Source: Lutjanus erythropterus (Eukaryota > Chordata > Actinopteri > Lutjaniformes > Lutjanidae). From it: a stretch of DNA of 64,000 bases. The notes under the pieces are model-generated. The model was not told the origin of the DNA and did not search any database. It saw only the letters and a program-made list of their open reading frames with translations. Location: assembly GCA_020091685.1 (NCBI GenBank), contig CM034601.1, positions 6,222,429-6,286,428 on the forward strand, read 5' to 3'. Within the stretch, counting starts at the first letter, position 1; each line of letters starts with the position of its first letter. Below are positions 50,660 through 62,644 of the stretch, one piece after another. The position numbers were made by a program, and so were the translations under genes.

Positions 50660-51642
50660 AAGGTACTGATCCATAGTCAGTGTAATACCTACAGTAAATA
50701 GTGGGGAGGCAGCTCAGAGTCCCACTACAGGAAGCTAAGCAACGTACTGCTGTTGATCAGGTCAGCAGCACAACATATTTAAGCCACCTAAAAAGGCCCA
50801 CTTCAATAAACCAGTATCAATTTAAGTGTATGCTATATTTAGAAAACTTTCACCACTTAATCTTCACATCAGACAGCCTTTTTCAATGGGAAACTGACTT
50901 TATATCTGCCAAATACCACCACAAAATAAGTAATAAGTAACTTTATCTTGCACAACATGAGTTGCTGGTCTACCACTGCCTCAATCAGTTTGTTTGTTTG
51001 TGACAGGGACAGCAGCAAAATTAATTTTAGCCTTTTAAAAAAGGTCCAACTAAAAAAAGTCAATGCAAGTTTAAGTGGTTGCTATATTTAGCATATTTTC
51101 ACTGCTTCACCTTGCCACCAGACAGACTTTTCCAGTGGGAAATTACAGTTATATAAGCCAAATACTGGTCTCTCCAAAGCAACCAAACTCCTTTGGCAAA
51201 ATCAGAAATTGTACTGTACAGAACGTGAGAGTTGCTGGTCTACCACTGCCTCAGTCCATTATTTAGTTTGTGTTAATGTATGACTTTGGTGAATCTGAAT
51301 TTTTAAAACACCGTAGCATGAACAAACTAACCAATCAAGGCAGCGGCAAATCAGCAACTCCCCTGTTCTGCAAGTTAAATTTACTTGTGTTTACCACAGG
51401 AGTCTGGTTGCTTTAGAGATAGCAATATTTGGCTTATATAACGGCAGTGTAGCATTGGAAAAAAAAAATCTGACAGCAGGGTAAAGCATTGAAAATTCTA
51501 AATATAGTGTAAATTTAAACTGATATTGATGTGTTTGAGTTGGACCTTTAATATGTTTTGCTGCTGACCCTGTCCTCAGCAGCACATTGCCTAAGTTCAT
51601 ACTCTGCTTCTCCACTGCAAATAATCCAAACTATCCCTTTAA
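50660..51642. mobile_element. Foldback MITE, family D copy 1, with internal duplication
   Basis: The right end is CTATCCCTTTAA (51631-51642), and the left end begins at AAGGTACTGATCCATAGTCA with the extreme terminus lost. The two halves are inverted copies: AAGCTAAGCAACGTACTGCT (50732-) faces a segment around 51575-51600, and GTATGCTATATTTAGAA (50827-) faces TTCTAAATATAGTGTAAAT (51496-). Within it, 50816-51003 recurs as a direct repeat at 51060-51273. I recognise it as an abundant percomorph MITE. No coding capacity. Confidence 0.78.
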
Positions 51643-51662
51643 ATAAAGATTGTGGTCATAGT

Positions 51663-51668
51663 AAAAAA

Positions 51669-51677
<9 letters not shown>
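51663..51677 (+). repeat. Poly(A) run before GA microsatellite
   Basis: Fifteen A bases directly upstream of the GA tract. Confidence 0.9.

Positions 51678-51740
<63 letters not shown>
51678..51740 (+). repeat. (GA)n microsatellite, about 31 units
   Basis: Uninterrupted GA dinucleotides, so one strand is pure purine. It starts 35 bases after the MITE end at 51642. Confidence 0.97.
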
Positions 51741-51741
<1 letters not shown>

Positions 51742-51744
<3 letters not shown>

Positions 51745-53902
51745 TGACTTCCTCTGAGCAGTAATCATATAGCTGGCCTTCATAGTGACTTTTGGCTGAG
51801 TTGTTAATGTTGTAAACCCATCCCTTTTTCTTAGGAAATAGTCTTTGGTTTCCCAACACATCGCAGATGCTTTGTGTTTAAGTGTTTTTGTAGCTTGATG
51901 GTTTTAGCCATTATAAATCACATCATTTTTAGTTTCAAAAACTGATCCATTTTGTGTCACTGCATCCAAGAAAACATTCTGTGAATTAATTTTAATATAA
52001 CCGTTGATTAATCTAACCATTTGGCAGCACCACTGCCACTGCGGCCCACTGGTTGAGAGTGGGTGAATGATGGGATGTACAACACAGCAAATACTCAACG
52101 TCGCTGATATNGAGAGAGAGAAGATGCTGGCTGGTAGGAAAGACATTCACACACTTATGCATCCATCCCAACCTCCTCCCTAAGACGTTTAGCCACGGTA
52201 TGACACAGTTTGCTACTTCCATATTTGCTTTTTCGTTTTCCCAGTGAATGCAGTGTCAGTGTTTGTGGAATTCATACAGTTTGTCCAATGCAGGCAAAAC
52301 ATTACACAAACAGTGAAAATCAGATATGCTGCCAGATGTAGCAATACAAACCATGTGCTCTCTCCTTGACCTAATGCTGAGTGGTGTGATCATCCTGAAC
52401 ATCAACGACAACAACAGCAGGTGCTCTGCGCCGAGCTAAGAGCTATGAGTCTGCACAGTCCTGTGTGCTGCTCATTGTACACAGGGAGAATGCAGAATTG
52501 GCCTCATTTTTTAAAAGCCATATGCTCTGCTGTCAGAATTAAATTGGAAATGTAAATATTCTATACATGGAGGCTTCAAGCTCAAAATGGGCTGATATTA
52601 TCAAAGTGTGTACACTGACACAAATTAGAAATGTCTTCCAGGCTGCAAATGAAAGTTGTATCATTTTCTCATCCCGGCACTTGTGTGCATATGTGAAATC
52701 ATGCAAGTCATGCTACCATATGGATGGATATGTTGATTGATACCGCTGCTACCTGCTAACGCAACTTTGCTCTATTCATATGCAAAGGAGAACTTTTCTT
52801 ATCTCAACTTTCTACTGATAGAGAGATAATTCATTGCAGGGGATATATTCAGTTGCATAGCAACCTGCAATTATGCATGCTGTCTGGAGAGCTGATACTC
52901 ACTCACTGTGTCCTTCTCCATTTCCCCCTTTAAGCTACACTGGAGTAGTTCCCTTTTCACAATGAGTGGACATGATAAACACATCAATTAGCCGTGTCAA
53001 GGACAGATTTACAGCAGCCTGTCATTGGACTGCAAACAAATTTAGCCGCTATATTCATCAAAATCTGCACATATATATAACACACTCAAACATCTGACAC
53101 TTCACAAGAGCTGACAGTGGCAACATCAAAAGCAGTAGGGGGTGGAGTGGGAGAAAATGGCTGCAGCAGTGCCCACAAGGGAAGTAAATTAAGTATTCTG
53201 TGGGGTGGTGTGTAGCATCTTGGGATTGGAAGGGAAAATAGCAAACTGAGCTGGATAGTACCTCTTCAGGGTCAACAAATCTGTAGTTTTTGAGATAGTT
53301 TATTACCTCTGCTGCTAGTAAATCTTGAACTATAGGGACCACAGGGAAAGCCTTGGTCGCTGACTGTATATCAAGACTATCCTAACCCTTGCTGCACCGG
53401 TTTAAGAAACATGAGCGTGGAAAATAGACAATAACAAGAAAGTGACAAAGAGCATTATTTTCACAAATAGAATGTCGGTGATGTCTGGGAAAAGGAGCTC
53501 CAGCACAAAGCTCGAGTATCATCGACGGCCAGGGTTCATCGTCACCTGAAGTGGGCAGAATATGAGCCAGTGCCTTCGGGCTGTTATCCAGGAAACCACA
53601 GGGGTAAATCAAATACATCGAATGTTTCGTTTATACCACACACCGTGTCCCAGCTGGACTGTCACGGAGAGCAACTCCACCTCCCCGCCTACGTCTGCAA
53701 GCTCCATTTGCTGATCATTCCATGTAATGCCTTTAACATTTTTTTCCAATTAATGCTGATTCTTTCCTTTTACATGTTGTTGATCGTGATTCTATATGCC
53801 TTTATAAAATCGCTGATGCACAAAGTGATTTCTAACTCTCTAGTGCTTAGTTAAAACTTACGGAACTTCAAAAGTGCAGCTTTTTTCTGAGAGCACTGGA
53901 CC
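51742..53902. other. Unannotated sequence with one ambiguous base
   Basis: No gene supported. A single N stands at 52111, immediately before GAGAGAGAGA. 53058-53342 and 53382-53618 are open on the minus strand but featureless. Confidence 0.45.
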
Positions 53903-54692
53903 TTAAAGGGGTAGTTCAGATGATCTGGTGATCAGCAAGCTCCCAGTTTGGAGAGGCAGAGAGGAACACCGGCACGGAAACTAAGCAATGTACTCCTGTA
54001 GACAGGGTCAGCAGCAAAACATATTTCAGCCACTTAAAACAACAAGAAACTTTCATATTTTGTTGATTTTGGAGGCCCCTATGGACAAAAGCAGAAGCGA
54101 CTCCACTGTATTAATCACATAATATAACATCAAAAATAGAATTATCGAAACAAAAACCTCCTCCTGCTTCTTTCTAGCTGGCTAGCATACTTTTCAGATT
54201 CTGACCCAGTCACAGGCATTAAGAATAACTATAGAAAAATAGCCAATCTTCTTGCGACAGGTCCTAAGTTATCTAGGGCATCAGTATTAAATTGCAACTG
54301 TTTCATAACCAGTTAAAAACTCATTGTAGTTTAGTTTAGTTTAGCTTTGAAAAAAGGTCCAACTAAAGAATAAAAATTGACATCAATTTAGGTTTATACT
54401 GTATTTAGGATGGTATCATTCATCATGCCACCAGATGGCCTTCTCCAACTGGAAAAACATCATTTTCCTGTCAAACTGTCATTTCACACAGGAATTGCTG
54501 GCATTGTTTGCATTATTGTGTGACTTCAGTGAATCCAAACCAAGCAGCACATTACTTAGCTTCCTACACCAGTACTTCTGCTTCTTCTCCAAAATGGGGG
54601 CATGTCGATTGCAATCTACACTAGGAAATACACCCACTATGGGTAAGTACCTCATGCAACCTTGCTTCAGAATATCTGAACTATCCCTTTAA
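53903..54692. mobile_element. Foldback MITE, family D copy 2, full length with nested repeat
   Basis: TTAAAGGGGTAGTTCAGAT (53903-53921) and the inverted ATCTGAACTATCCCTTTAA (54674-54692) match at 18 of 19 positions. GGAAACTAAGCAATGTACTC and AGGGTCAGCAGCAAAACATA match copy 1. A family C repeat occupies the middle. 790 bp, noncoding. Confidence 0.82.
54045..54330 (+). repeat. Interspersed repeat, family C copy 3, nested in a MITE
   Basis: 54049-54077 is identical to 2440-2468, and TGTTTCATAACCAGTTAAAA (54299-54318) matches the inverted copy at 29037-29365. Family D sequence resumes after it with AAAGGTCCAACTAAAG. Confidence 0.68.
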
Positions 54693-57600
54693 TGTCTGGT
54701 AAATGTACCAATTATGTGTTTTGAGTCACTTTGAATCATCAGGCACCACAATGACTACATGAATCAGCGACAAATGGTGGTTTAACAAAGTCTGCAAGGG
54801 GTGCAAAGCATGTTTTTTTCCCCTAGTTATTTCACAGAACTTTTTTACACCAGTCAGGTGCTTGAATAATCAGGAAACATGAGTCAGGCCAGTGAGACAA
54901 AATGGTAATAACTCCAATGTCAGACTCTTCAGTGAAAAGTACTCTATCCTACATGGGTGCTACTTACCGGAATAGTGTTTCTGCTTTCCTCAAAAACATG
55001 AAATTCATGAATAATTTTGAATATTTTGTCAAAATACAAAACAAAAAATACAGAACGCGTGCAACTTTTAAAGCTGTTGTTCTAGTACTGTTGCCGGAGG
55101 GTCAAGTACCTGCATAGGGGATGTAGCTCAAAGCCTATAGTTTTCTTTCTTATGTCTTCTGAGAACATAGAGTGACTAATCCATACAGTTCAAAAACAGA
55201 GCAAGACTTATTTTTGTTGAAAATAAAGGGTTGGAGAAAATGCAACAAAAAATCAGAAGGTATCTGACAATGTGATTCTGATTTGATCATCCTTTACACC
55301 ATTTTTGTTTACTTTAACAGAGGTGCCAACACAAGTGCAATGTGGACTTTAATTAGAATCTGTAATATATGATGTTTCATGTTCAGGCAGCCAAAAATGA
55401 ACTTTCCTGTAATGGGTTTCAATAATACTTTGTAGTATAGTGTTTGTATAATGTCCATGGAGACAAGAGCGTAGGTGTGGATTTGTTGTGACAAGACACT
55501 TGGAAAGACTTTTGACAGATTATCTTTATCTACAGCATGAACATTACACTGAAGTTCAAACACAGCTTCAAGCCACCAGCAGCATTTTAAAAAGCTGAGG
55601 TTCACCTGCAAAATGTCGCAGAGATAGATAAGGCAGTGATTGTGTGTTTAACCCAAAGCAGTTCTGCACACATTCCTTCTTGATGGACACTGACGTATCA
55701 GTAATTAAAATTGCTGAGTGCTGTTTATTTTTCACCATGCAGCTCTGCACAGCGCTGCATGTTAAGGAACCATTTCAGGGCTTTAGCAGAGTGTAATGAG
55801 GCATATTTGATAGCTGACATGCACAAAGCAAACAAACAAACAATCAGTCATGGATCAGGCTTTCTACGGCTGATGAAGACGCCTGGATTGGTCCGATACT
55901 GATCCTATAGATCAAACTCTACTGATCACTATCACAAATATTAAACATCCAAACCACATTAGTGTTTGGTTTGTCTTTGTTCATGCTGTGTTTCAGCAAA
56001 GACAAACTCTTGTTTGCTCACTTGTCTCTTCATTGTGATTGTTAATTAATCTCCTCATACATTATGTCAAAAAACACAACAGAAGTAGAGTCAATCTTTG
56101 AAATGAAAACAACCAGCCATTCAGGAATTACTGCAGGTTTTAGGAATAAGGTTGCTTTTTACAAGGGATGCATAAACCTGTCACTATAATTATATTATAG
56201 ACTTATAGAGGTGAGCAGTAATGAGCCATATATTGTATGCATTGTATTGTCTGTTGTGTTTAAGTGCACAGAAGCCTTTTTTCACAGCACCTAAAAGCAA
56301 AATGAACAGAAACTGTTGACAGAAACTGTAAACTATGCTGAGACGTGTTTTGTTCTCATTTCTGCTTCTGTCTGCTCATCGTCTGCTCTCCGAATTACAA
56401 GTTTGTTGCACTTCCATTATTATGCTTTATGCTTTATATCACTGGCGTGAAATGGTTTCAAGATGAAAATAATATCATTTATCGCAATTATTTCTGGGAC
56501 AAGATACTGTCCGACAAAAGGAGTTATTGTGACACTAAAATGTAGCCACGTTATTGGTATAGACGCACACAGTACCTGTTAGCAGCTAAAAGAGATGCAA
56601 CTGGCGTTAAAGTGACATAAACATAAACCCATCACAGCTGTATGAGACGCACCGGTGGGTTATAAAGCAGGAGAAGTGCATGTCTGGAGGAGCTGGAGTG
56701 GATGGATGGCTCAATCAAGCTGGACCTTCACCAAGGAGACTTGGTTTGTTTCACCCAAATATTACTGAAAGTTGTACATAGGATATATAACTTAAGGTGC
56801 ATTGTCATGTGACTGTCATCTTGCAGGTCTCTTGATTTACATCACATGAATTACATATCAAAACATACTTCTTGTAACACTTAATCCCAGGGTCAACCTG
56901 CAGCTCTTTTGCTCCTCGTGCATCAGTATGAGATGCAGATGGATGGTGACAAAACATCTGTCTATGACAAGATGGGATGATAATGAGCTGATATGACATA
57001 CAGATAAGATAACACCTTAATTATGCACATGCAGTGTAAGGATGACAAATATAAATTTTAAGAGCGTCCTCTTCATCATTATGACAAATTTGTAAAGAAC
57101 AAAGAGACGCAAGTGGAAAAAAAAAATGTCAGCGGTAGTTTTCTTTTTTCCAAGTGACTGTATACATTTTGATAGGTGACTCAGAAAATGTAAACTTTAG
57201 GCAGGCACATTTAAAAGTTACCTGGAGTTACACGATTTAACCGCAATCACCTCTAGTGGGACCGAAGGTTGGTGCTTTAGCGCCTGATTGGTGTGGTGCA
57301 GATCAGCACAGAGTGCAAGTAAAATGACATATTAATAATAAATAGGTAATGGTTGAATCCTAATGAACTACTATTAGAGCTGAACTGCTTAAACTCATAA
57401 AACATATTTAAGTTTCCTCAGCAGATTACTTTCATTTGGTCACATTGTACATCATTCAAGCTAGGCCCTAATTTTCATGAATAATTCCATGCATTTCACC
57501 CTACTTAGTGTAACTACTTCATGGTGGCTTGGTCCAATGTACAGCCAGACACTCTATAGTGGCAATTACTCACACTAACCCCTGTCACTTTCATGATGTG

Positions 57601-58158
57601 GTTCCCCAAAGCAGGCTGCAGGGATCTACCATGATCCTTGAGAGAATTCCAGGGAATCCTCAGAAAGAAACGAGGAATAGTTTAACCATACTGACACTCC
57701 CCAGGACTTAATGTAATGAGAGTTTTTATGATGATTTTTGCTCATTAGTCTCTGTTTGCACAGCGACTAATGGCACACCGGATTCCTCCTTCAGTTTCCC
57801 TGCTGCACATTTCTTCCATTTAGTCTTAATGAGGTTCACGTGGGAGTTGTTCTCTGCTCTTGCTCAGGCTCTTAGGTCAGGTGTTGTCATTTTGACATAC
57901 TAAGGGCATTGTGAAGCTGTTAGAGCATGTGGTAGAGAGTCCATGCTATACAAATTTACAAGAGAATTACAGTCTTCAACCTGATGGCATCACCTCACCT
58001 ACAACACAGGTAGTTGTGTTCAGAATTATGTCTATCAGAACATCTTATACGAATGTTCATGGGTAAAATCAACAATCCTATATATGACATTAATTGTGTT
58101 TACATGGATCTTAATAATCCTTAATCTTAATACATAGGTGGGATCAAGATAAAACCAG
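54693..58158. other. Unannotated sequence
   Basis: No gene supported. The frames at 54902-55117 and 55309-55611 show no recognisable features. A short CAAA run lies near 55829-55842. 57490-57900 lacks repeat signatures. Confidence 0.45.
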
Positions 58159-58470
58159 TTCTCAGCAGAATCCCCTAAATGTGTTCCAGATAAAACCCCT
58201 GGAATAGTCTATGAAAAGGTTATCAATAGACACGTCTTCGTGGGTTCTAGATGAGACCTCCTGTGTGGGTTCATGTTGGCACTCTTAGAAGGTGGAAAGG
58301 TTCTTGACAGAACCTCTCATAAGGGGTTCTGGGTGAAACCTTTCACAGATGGCTTTCAGTATAACCCTTCATGTTTGCTTCTACATAAAACTCTCTACAA
58401 GGGTTCAAAGTGCAACCTTCATAAAGGGTTCTAACAGGAACCAAAATGAGTTCTCCTATGGGGACAAGCC
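58159..58470 (+). repeat. Degenerate tandem array, about 25-bp period
   Basis: Successive units begin GGGTTC or a close variant, carry an AACC or AAACC core about 14 bases later, and restart about 25 bases on (for example near 58325, 58352, 58403 and 58428). GGTTCT and AGAACC make many units partly self-complementary. I recall GGGTTCTA...AGAACC arrays inside fish repeats. Confidence 0.65.
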
Positions 58471-58515
58471 AAAGAACCCCTAACGGGTCTAATTAGCACC
58501 TTTATCTCTAAGAGC
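58273..58515. mobile_element. Possible MITE containing part of the 25-bp array
   Basis: GCACTCTTAGAAGGT (58270-58284) and ACCTTTATCTCTAAGAGC (58498-58515) form weak inverted ends around much of the array. The array extends left beyond the first end, so the boundary is doubtful. Confidence 0.4.
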
Positions 58516-59900
58516 ATAGCAAGTTGGAATTTCTCATTAGAATAATTTCAAGTGAAGAAATATTGTCCATGTAAATGTAGATATTGGTTTGGGTGAATGA
58601 AAGTGTGGGTGAGTTGTGGGTTTTAGGGATTCTGGTAAAATTCTGGCTCTTCCTTCGATATCTCATTTGTGACCATTATAAATGCAGAGAAGAACTTCAC
58701 ACCATCTGCTTGGACTAGCACAAACAAACAAACAAACTAAATCTTTTTCAAACACCTGATGGAAAGCAGTAAAGACTTACTTAATATTTAGTTCGCAGTG
58801 TTTGCTCTGGCATCGTTGATAAGGCCACACAGAGATCTGCTGGCGATGCATCGCAAAAGTTTTCTTGTATTAGTCACAATCTCCCTGAGAACGCTCTCTA
58901 TCGTGAGACATTTCCCTGACAGTGTGTTAGCCTGTGATTATGGATGTCATAGAATAATTCCTTAAGTAATGATATCGATAGAAAAACGCTGCCAGCCTCT
59001 CCACCCAGCTCAAATGCCACTCAACGCCCACCAGATGTTTTATCCCTGCAATGATGCAGCTGACTACCACTCAAACAAAAGTGTCATGAAGAGGACTGAA
59101 ATTATCCACCGGTCCCTCCTCTTCATTTAACTTTCTGCTCCCTGCATGCACTTCCCCTGTTTTTATTTTTACATGTAAACCTGGAAGCTGCCACGTGATT
59201 CCCTTATATCTATTCTCTCTCTTATTCACTTGATAACAATCTCAACCATTGTGACAGTTGTCATTCATGCATCTGGATGAGGTTTAATTGTGCAGATTCT
59301 CCATTTTGATTCACCAGCACATAAAGCTTAAGGCTGAAATCACCACTCCATGCAGGCAAAGCAGACGTTATACTGTAACCCTAACATTAACCCTTTCATT
59401 AAGAGTTGGATGTGAGTCATTTTTCTCCGCTGCCAATATAATAGAGGTTTCTCCCTGTAGACTCACAGCCTGTAAACTACAATGGGATTTTTTTTTATGC
59501 ACTACTTATTCATGCAATTTTTCATTCATATTTTATGCAAATTAATTCATCATCTAAAGACATAATGCATCCTGGAGTTTCCTCTACCACTGAACAGATG
59601 GTGCGGGTCAAGCTATCTCACAGAGCTGCTAAACCTCAAGGAATTTCATTAGTCTGGGGTTTCATTGGAGGGGGCTCAGTGTCCCGTGATCCGCAAATAT
59701 GCAGGTTTTCGCTTACAAATTAAGGTGACAGCACCTCATTTTACTGGTTAGTTTTTCCTCTCTGGTTGAAAAACTGGTGAAATAAGCTCATATCCTCTCC
59801 TCTTGGACTGAAAAATGCCTGACACATGGTTGGAGCACCCTGGTCTAAATCTCGTTTCAGAGGATATTCATACCTGAGAGGAAATCTGAGCTCCAGACAA
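58516..59900. other. Unannotated sequence with octamer-homeodomain motif
   Basis: No gene supported. ATGCAAAT at 59535-59542 overlaps ATTAATT, a composite resembling POU/homeodomain sites. One or two octamers are expected by chance in 64 kb. Confidence 0.4.
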
Positions 59901-59901
59901 C

Positions 59902-60204
59902 TTAAAGAAGGACTCCAGTGATTTAGCGTTTCACTTTCTTTAAGCTGGGGGACTTGGCTTAATGGAATATAAAAAATTTAGTTAAATTTGCAGAAGTGGA
60001 GGCTTAAATATCCTGTTCTAAAATTGCTAGATCCTTTCCCACAACGCAACTAATTGTACCTTTTCACTGCAGCCTGCCTTCTGAATACTGACATCTCCAC
60101 ACCCTCACTTGGTAACACAGTTTTTCTGTGTAAAGTAAATTTTTAGTCTCCAATCTCAAACGGAGATTACACCAATGAAACCTGACAAAGACAGACAGGA
60201 GACA
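59902..60204 (+). repeat. Possible TTAAAG-type repeat
   Basis: TTAAAGAAGGACTCCAGTGA and GCTGGGGGACTTGGCTTAAT are words I remember from a fish repeat. The right end is unclear and abuts the next element. Confidence 0.45.
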
Positions 60205-60696
60205 TTAAAGGAGAAATGTGTAATATATTTACTGTAATACTTATAAAAATGACCATGATATGCCATTAGAGATCAAGGAAACATGCTAAGTTGAAATACT
60301 AACTTCTCCAACACCACCACCACAGCCACAGTGTATTCCTTTGAAATTTCTGGCCTGTAACAGGTGCTATTATTTGCCTGTTTCATGTTCATTCAAGTTC
60401 ATATTAATGCCAAATGTGCACCAAATGAGTCTGTTTACAAGTTGTAAGAAATCATAAATAATCTTGTAGAAGGAGTAGATGTATATGACAGTTAAACTGA
60501 GCAATATGTTAGTGAGGCAGGCAGTCACTAAAGTCCAACTCCAGCATGTGCATTTTCAGAGCCATGGGGTTTGTTTTCAGGATACTCGACTTAGCTACAC
60601 ATCACCCTATTTAATATGCCATCAATGGCTCCAACTCGCTGTTTAAACTGCAGTATTCATTTTTGGATGCTCAGTTGTTACATAGTGCTCCTTTAA
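60205..60696. mobile_element. TTAAAGG-bounded MITE, full length
   Basis: TTAAAGGAGAAATGTGTAAT (60205-60224) and the reverse complement of 60677-60696 agree at 16 of 20 positions. The interior has TGACCATGATATGCCATTAG and GAGATCAAGGAAACATGCTA, matching a common fish MITE. 492 bp, noncoding. Confidence 0.75.
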
Positions 60697-60829
60697 ACAT
60701 CTGTTTCCAGAACAAGTTTGCAGTCCCAACTCATCAAATATAGCAGCTTGGGCAGCAGTGGCCCTAAGCTTCAAACTAGAATTATGTAGGCACCCCTCTA
60801 GCATCAGTTTTGCCTGCGCAGAGCTCTGC

Positions 60830-61140
60830 AGTTAAGTTAGCAGTAGGGTAGACTTTCAAAATAAAGGCACAAAAAGTAGTCTACTTGCTTATGTTTAGGA
60901 CAAGATCATGGCTTTGGTTAAAATGGGTATTTTAGTTGCAGCATGCAACATAGTAGTAACATAAGTAACGTAACTTACGTACTTTATATAAGTTCAACAT
61001 TGACCTGGTTTCACACAGGACACATACTTCGGTCTCCTGTGTTTTTTTTACTCATCTGGCCACTTCACCTCCTCCATACGTGGACTTTGATTGTACGTCA
61101 AAACATCAACAACACTAGAGGGCCGCCTCCAGAAATGACC
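60830..61140 (+). repeat. Interspersed repeat, family J copy 3
   Basis: TATGTTTAGGACAAGATCAT, AAGTAACGTAACTTACGTAC, ACCTGGTTTCACACAGGACA and GGTCTCCTG match, in order, a percomorph repeat also found at 11811 and, inverted, at 45403. Confidence 0.68.
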
Positions 61141-61195
61141 TACAGTATCACAGTTTTAAGCATAGTGGCTGAAGATGAAATAGTATAAAAATGTC

Positions 61196-61290
61196 ATATC
61201 ACCATTATAATGACCAAAAATATGATGGTTATCAGTATTATCATGATATTGTTAAAATGCACTGAAATTATTTTAAAAAAACACAATACA
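61196..61290 (+). repeat. Possible hAT-like fragment
   Basis: GATGGTTATCAGTATTATCA and GATATTGTTAAAATGCACTG resemble subterminal sequence of a hAT MITE. No terminus seen. Confidence 0.3.
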
Positions 61291-62277
61291 TCCACAGAAA
61301 TTATTTTACCGAGTTTTATACTGAAAACTCGCAACGATTTGAAATAGCATCATGTCCTTGGAGAGGTCAAAATATCCACTGACGCAAAACAAACCCACAT
61401 TGCATGCTGTCCCTGCATCTGGGAAAATGTTGCTAACTTGCTAACCCCAGTAAGTCCAAAATACTGGCATCTGACTTCAAATCTGAAACAAGCTGGACCC
61501 TAATTGAAATATTTTTCTGGTTCAGCTAATAATCACTTTTATAATACATTCCCTCCTCAACATCAGCACAACTCATGATTCATAAGGTTCAAAATGTTCC
61601 GCATGCCTGATGAGTGATTCTGGAGAATTTATTCAGGCGAAGCAGTTGCTCTTTAATGAACAAAATTCTGTAGTGTCCTTGTAGACAGAGGTCATTTCTT
61701 TTTTTCCATCAATGCACTCAACAAAAAACAATGCTGCTGAGTGCTGGATTGGGACTTCACAGTACAGTGTATTTATGCAGCTTAAACAAAGCCAACAAAA
61801 TCCACATACAAAACAGAGTGCCCGTTGTTTCTGAAGGGGAAAGGCTTTGTGGCGGCCTATCTGCTGATGTAACCCTGTTGACTGGAGCCACATCTGCATG
61901 CATTAGGGTTTGCCGTTCACGATCAATAGTGGAGAAGCTTCAAAGAGGACGGCAATGTGCCAGAGGGCTCCATGGAGGAGACGTGCTCGGCTAAAAAGCA
62001 TCAGGGTGCGTGAATCCCCGTCTTCTATTGTGCTGTGTGTTTTACATTTGCCCCCTTGCAGGGAGCAGGCAAACACTTTTATCAACACCTCAGCTCTGGA
62101 CATAAATAGAGCTCTTCAGGGGAGAAGGAGAAAAAGAGCAGAGGCACAGAGCAAGACACGGTTCTCTGATTGTAGAACAAAAGAGAATGTCGCTGAAATT
62201 AGGAGAAGTACGTCAAAGTGGGACAGTATAAAAACCGGTTCTGTGTTTGTTTACGCAAAGAAAAACACGAAGAGGAG
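61291..62277. other. Unannotated sequence
   Basis: No gene supported. The plus-strand frame at 61910-62308 runs into the Tc1 element and has no domain features. Confidence 0.45.
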
Positions 62278-62644
62278 ATACATGGCCAAACATATCCAGA
62301 CACCCTAACATTACACTTGTATACACTAGTTCACATCTTAATGTAAATCCGTGGGCATTAATGTGCTACTAGAACAGCCTCCACTCTTCTGGTTTCAGTC
62401 TGTTCATCAGATTTTGGAAACTGGCTGCAGGGTTTTTCTCCCATTCAGCTGAGGTCTCCAAAGGGTGATGACTCCTGGCTCATGGTTGGTGTTCCAGTTC
62501 ATTCCAAAGGTCCTGGATGGGGTTGAGTTCACGGTTCTGTGCGGGCCAGTCAAGCGTTTTCAAACCAAACTGAGAAAAATATTTCTTAATCAAGGCGGCT
62601 TTGTCCACGGCGGCATCGTTATGGTGAAACAGGAGCATCAATTG
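62278..62644 (-). mobile_element. Tc1/mariner element, transposase 3' part
   Basis: Near the left boundary, TGGCCAAACATATCCAGACA resembles the end of a fish Tc1-like element. The minus strand then encodes the C-terminal part of a Tc1 transposase. The element breaks off at 62644 and resumes at 63954, so about 1.3 kb of later insertions lie between. The left end is approximate; the right end of the element is outside the window. Confidence 0.8.
62480..62638 (-). pseudogene. Tc1/mariner transposase C-terminal fragment, inactivated
   Basis: A 52-codon minus-strand frame encodes the end of a Tc1-family DDE transposase, the enzyme that cuts and pastes the element at TA sites. Visible family features are FHHNDAAVDKA (residues 4-14), normally read as F-Q-x-D-N-A-P-x-H-K-A, and LDWPAQNRELNPIQDLW (29-45), the conserved block around the last catalytic residue. 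Residue 7, in the second catalytic Asp position, is Asn; residue 42, in the Glu position, is Gln. The 34 residues between them are exactly the DD34E spacing. The frame ends in TGA after EHQP. The ATG at residue 1 is internal to the original protein, not a true start. Earlier coding sequence continues beyond the insertions, at 63954-63981. It cannot be active. Confidence 0.85.

Noticed and set aside
51558-51861. Open frames encoding (RE)n or (SL)n on the two strands
   Set aside because: They are translations of the GA microsatellite.
52111-52111. Single N before a GAGAGAGAGA stretch
   Set aside because: Treated as an unresolved base call rather than a biological feature.
61910-62308. Plus-strand frame of 132 codons
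   Set aside because: Runs into the Tc1 element and has no domain; its end is transposon sequence.
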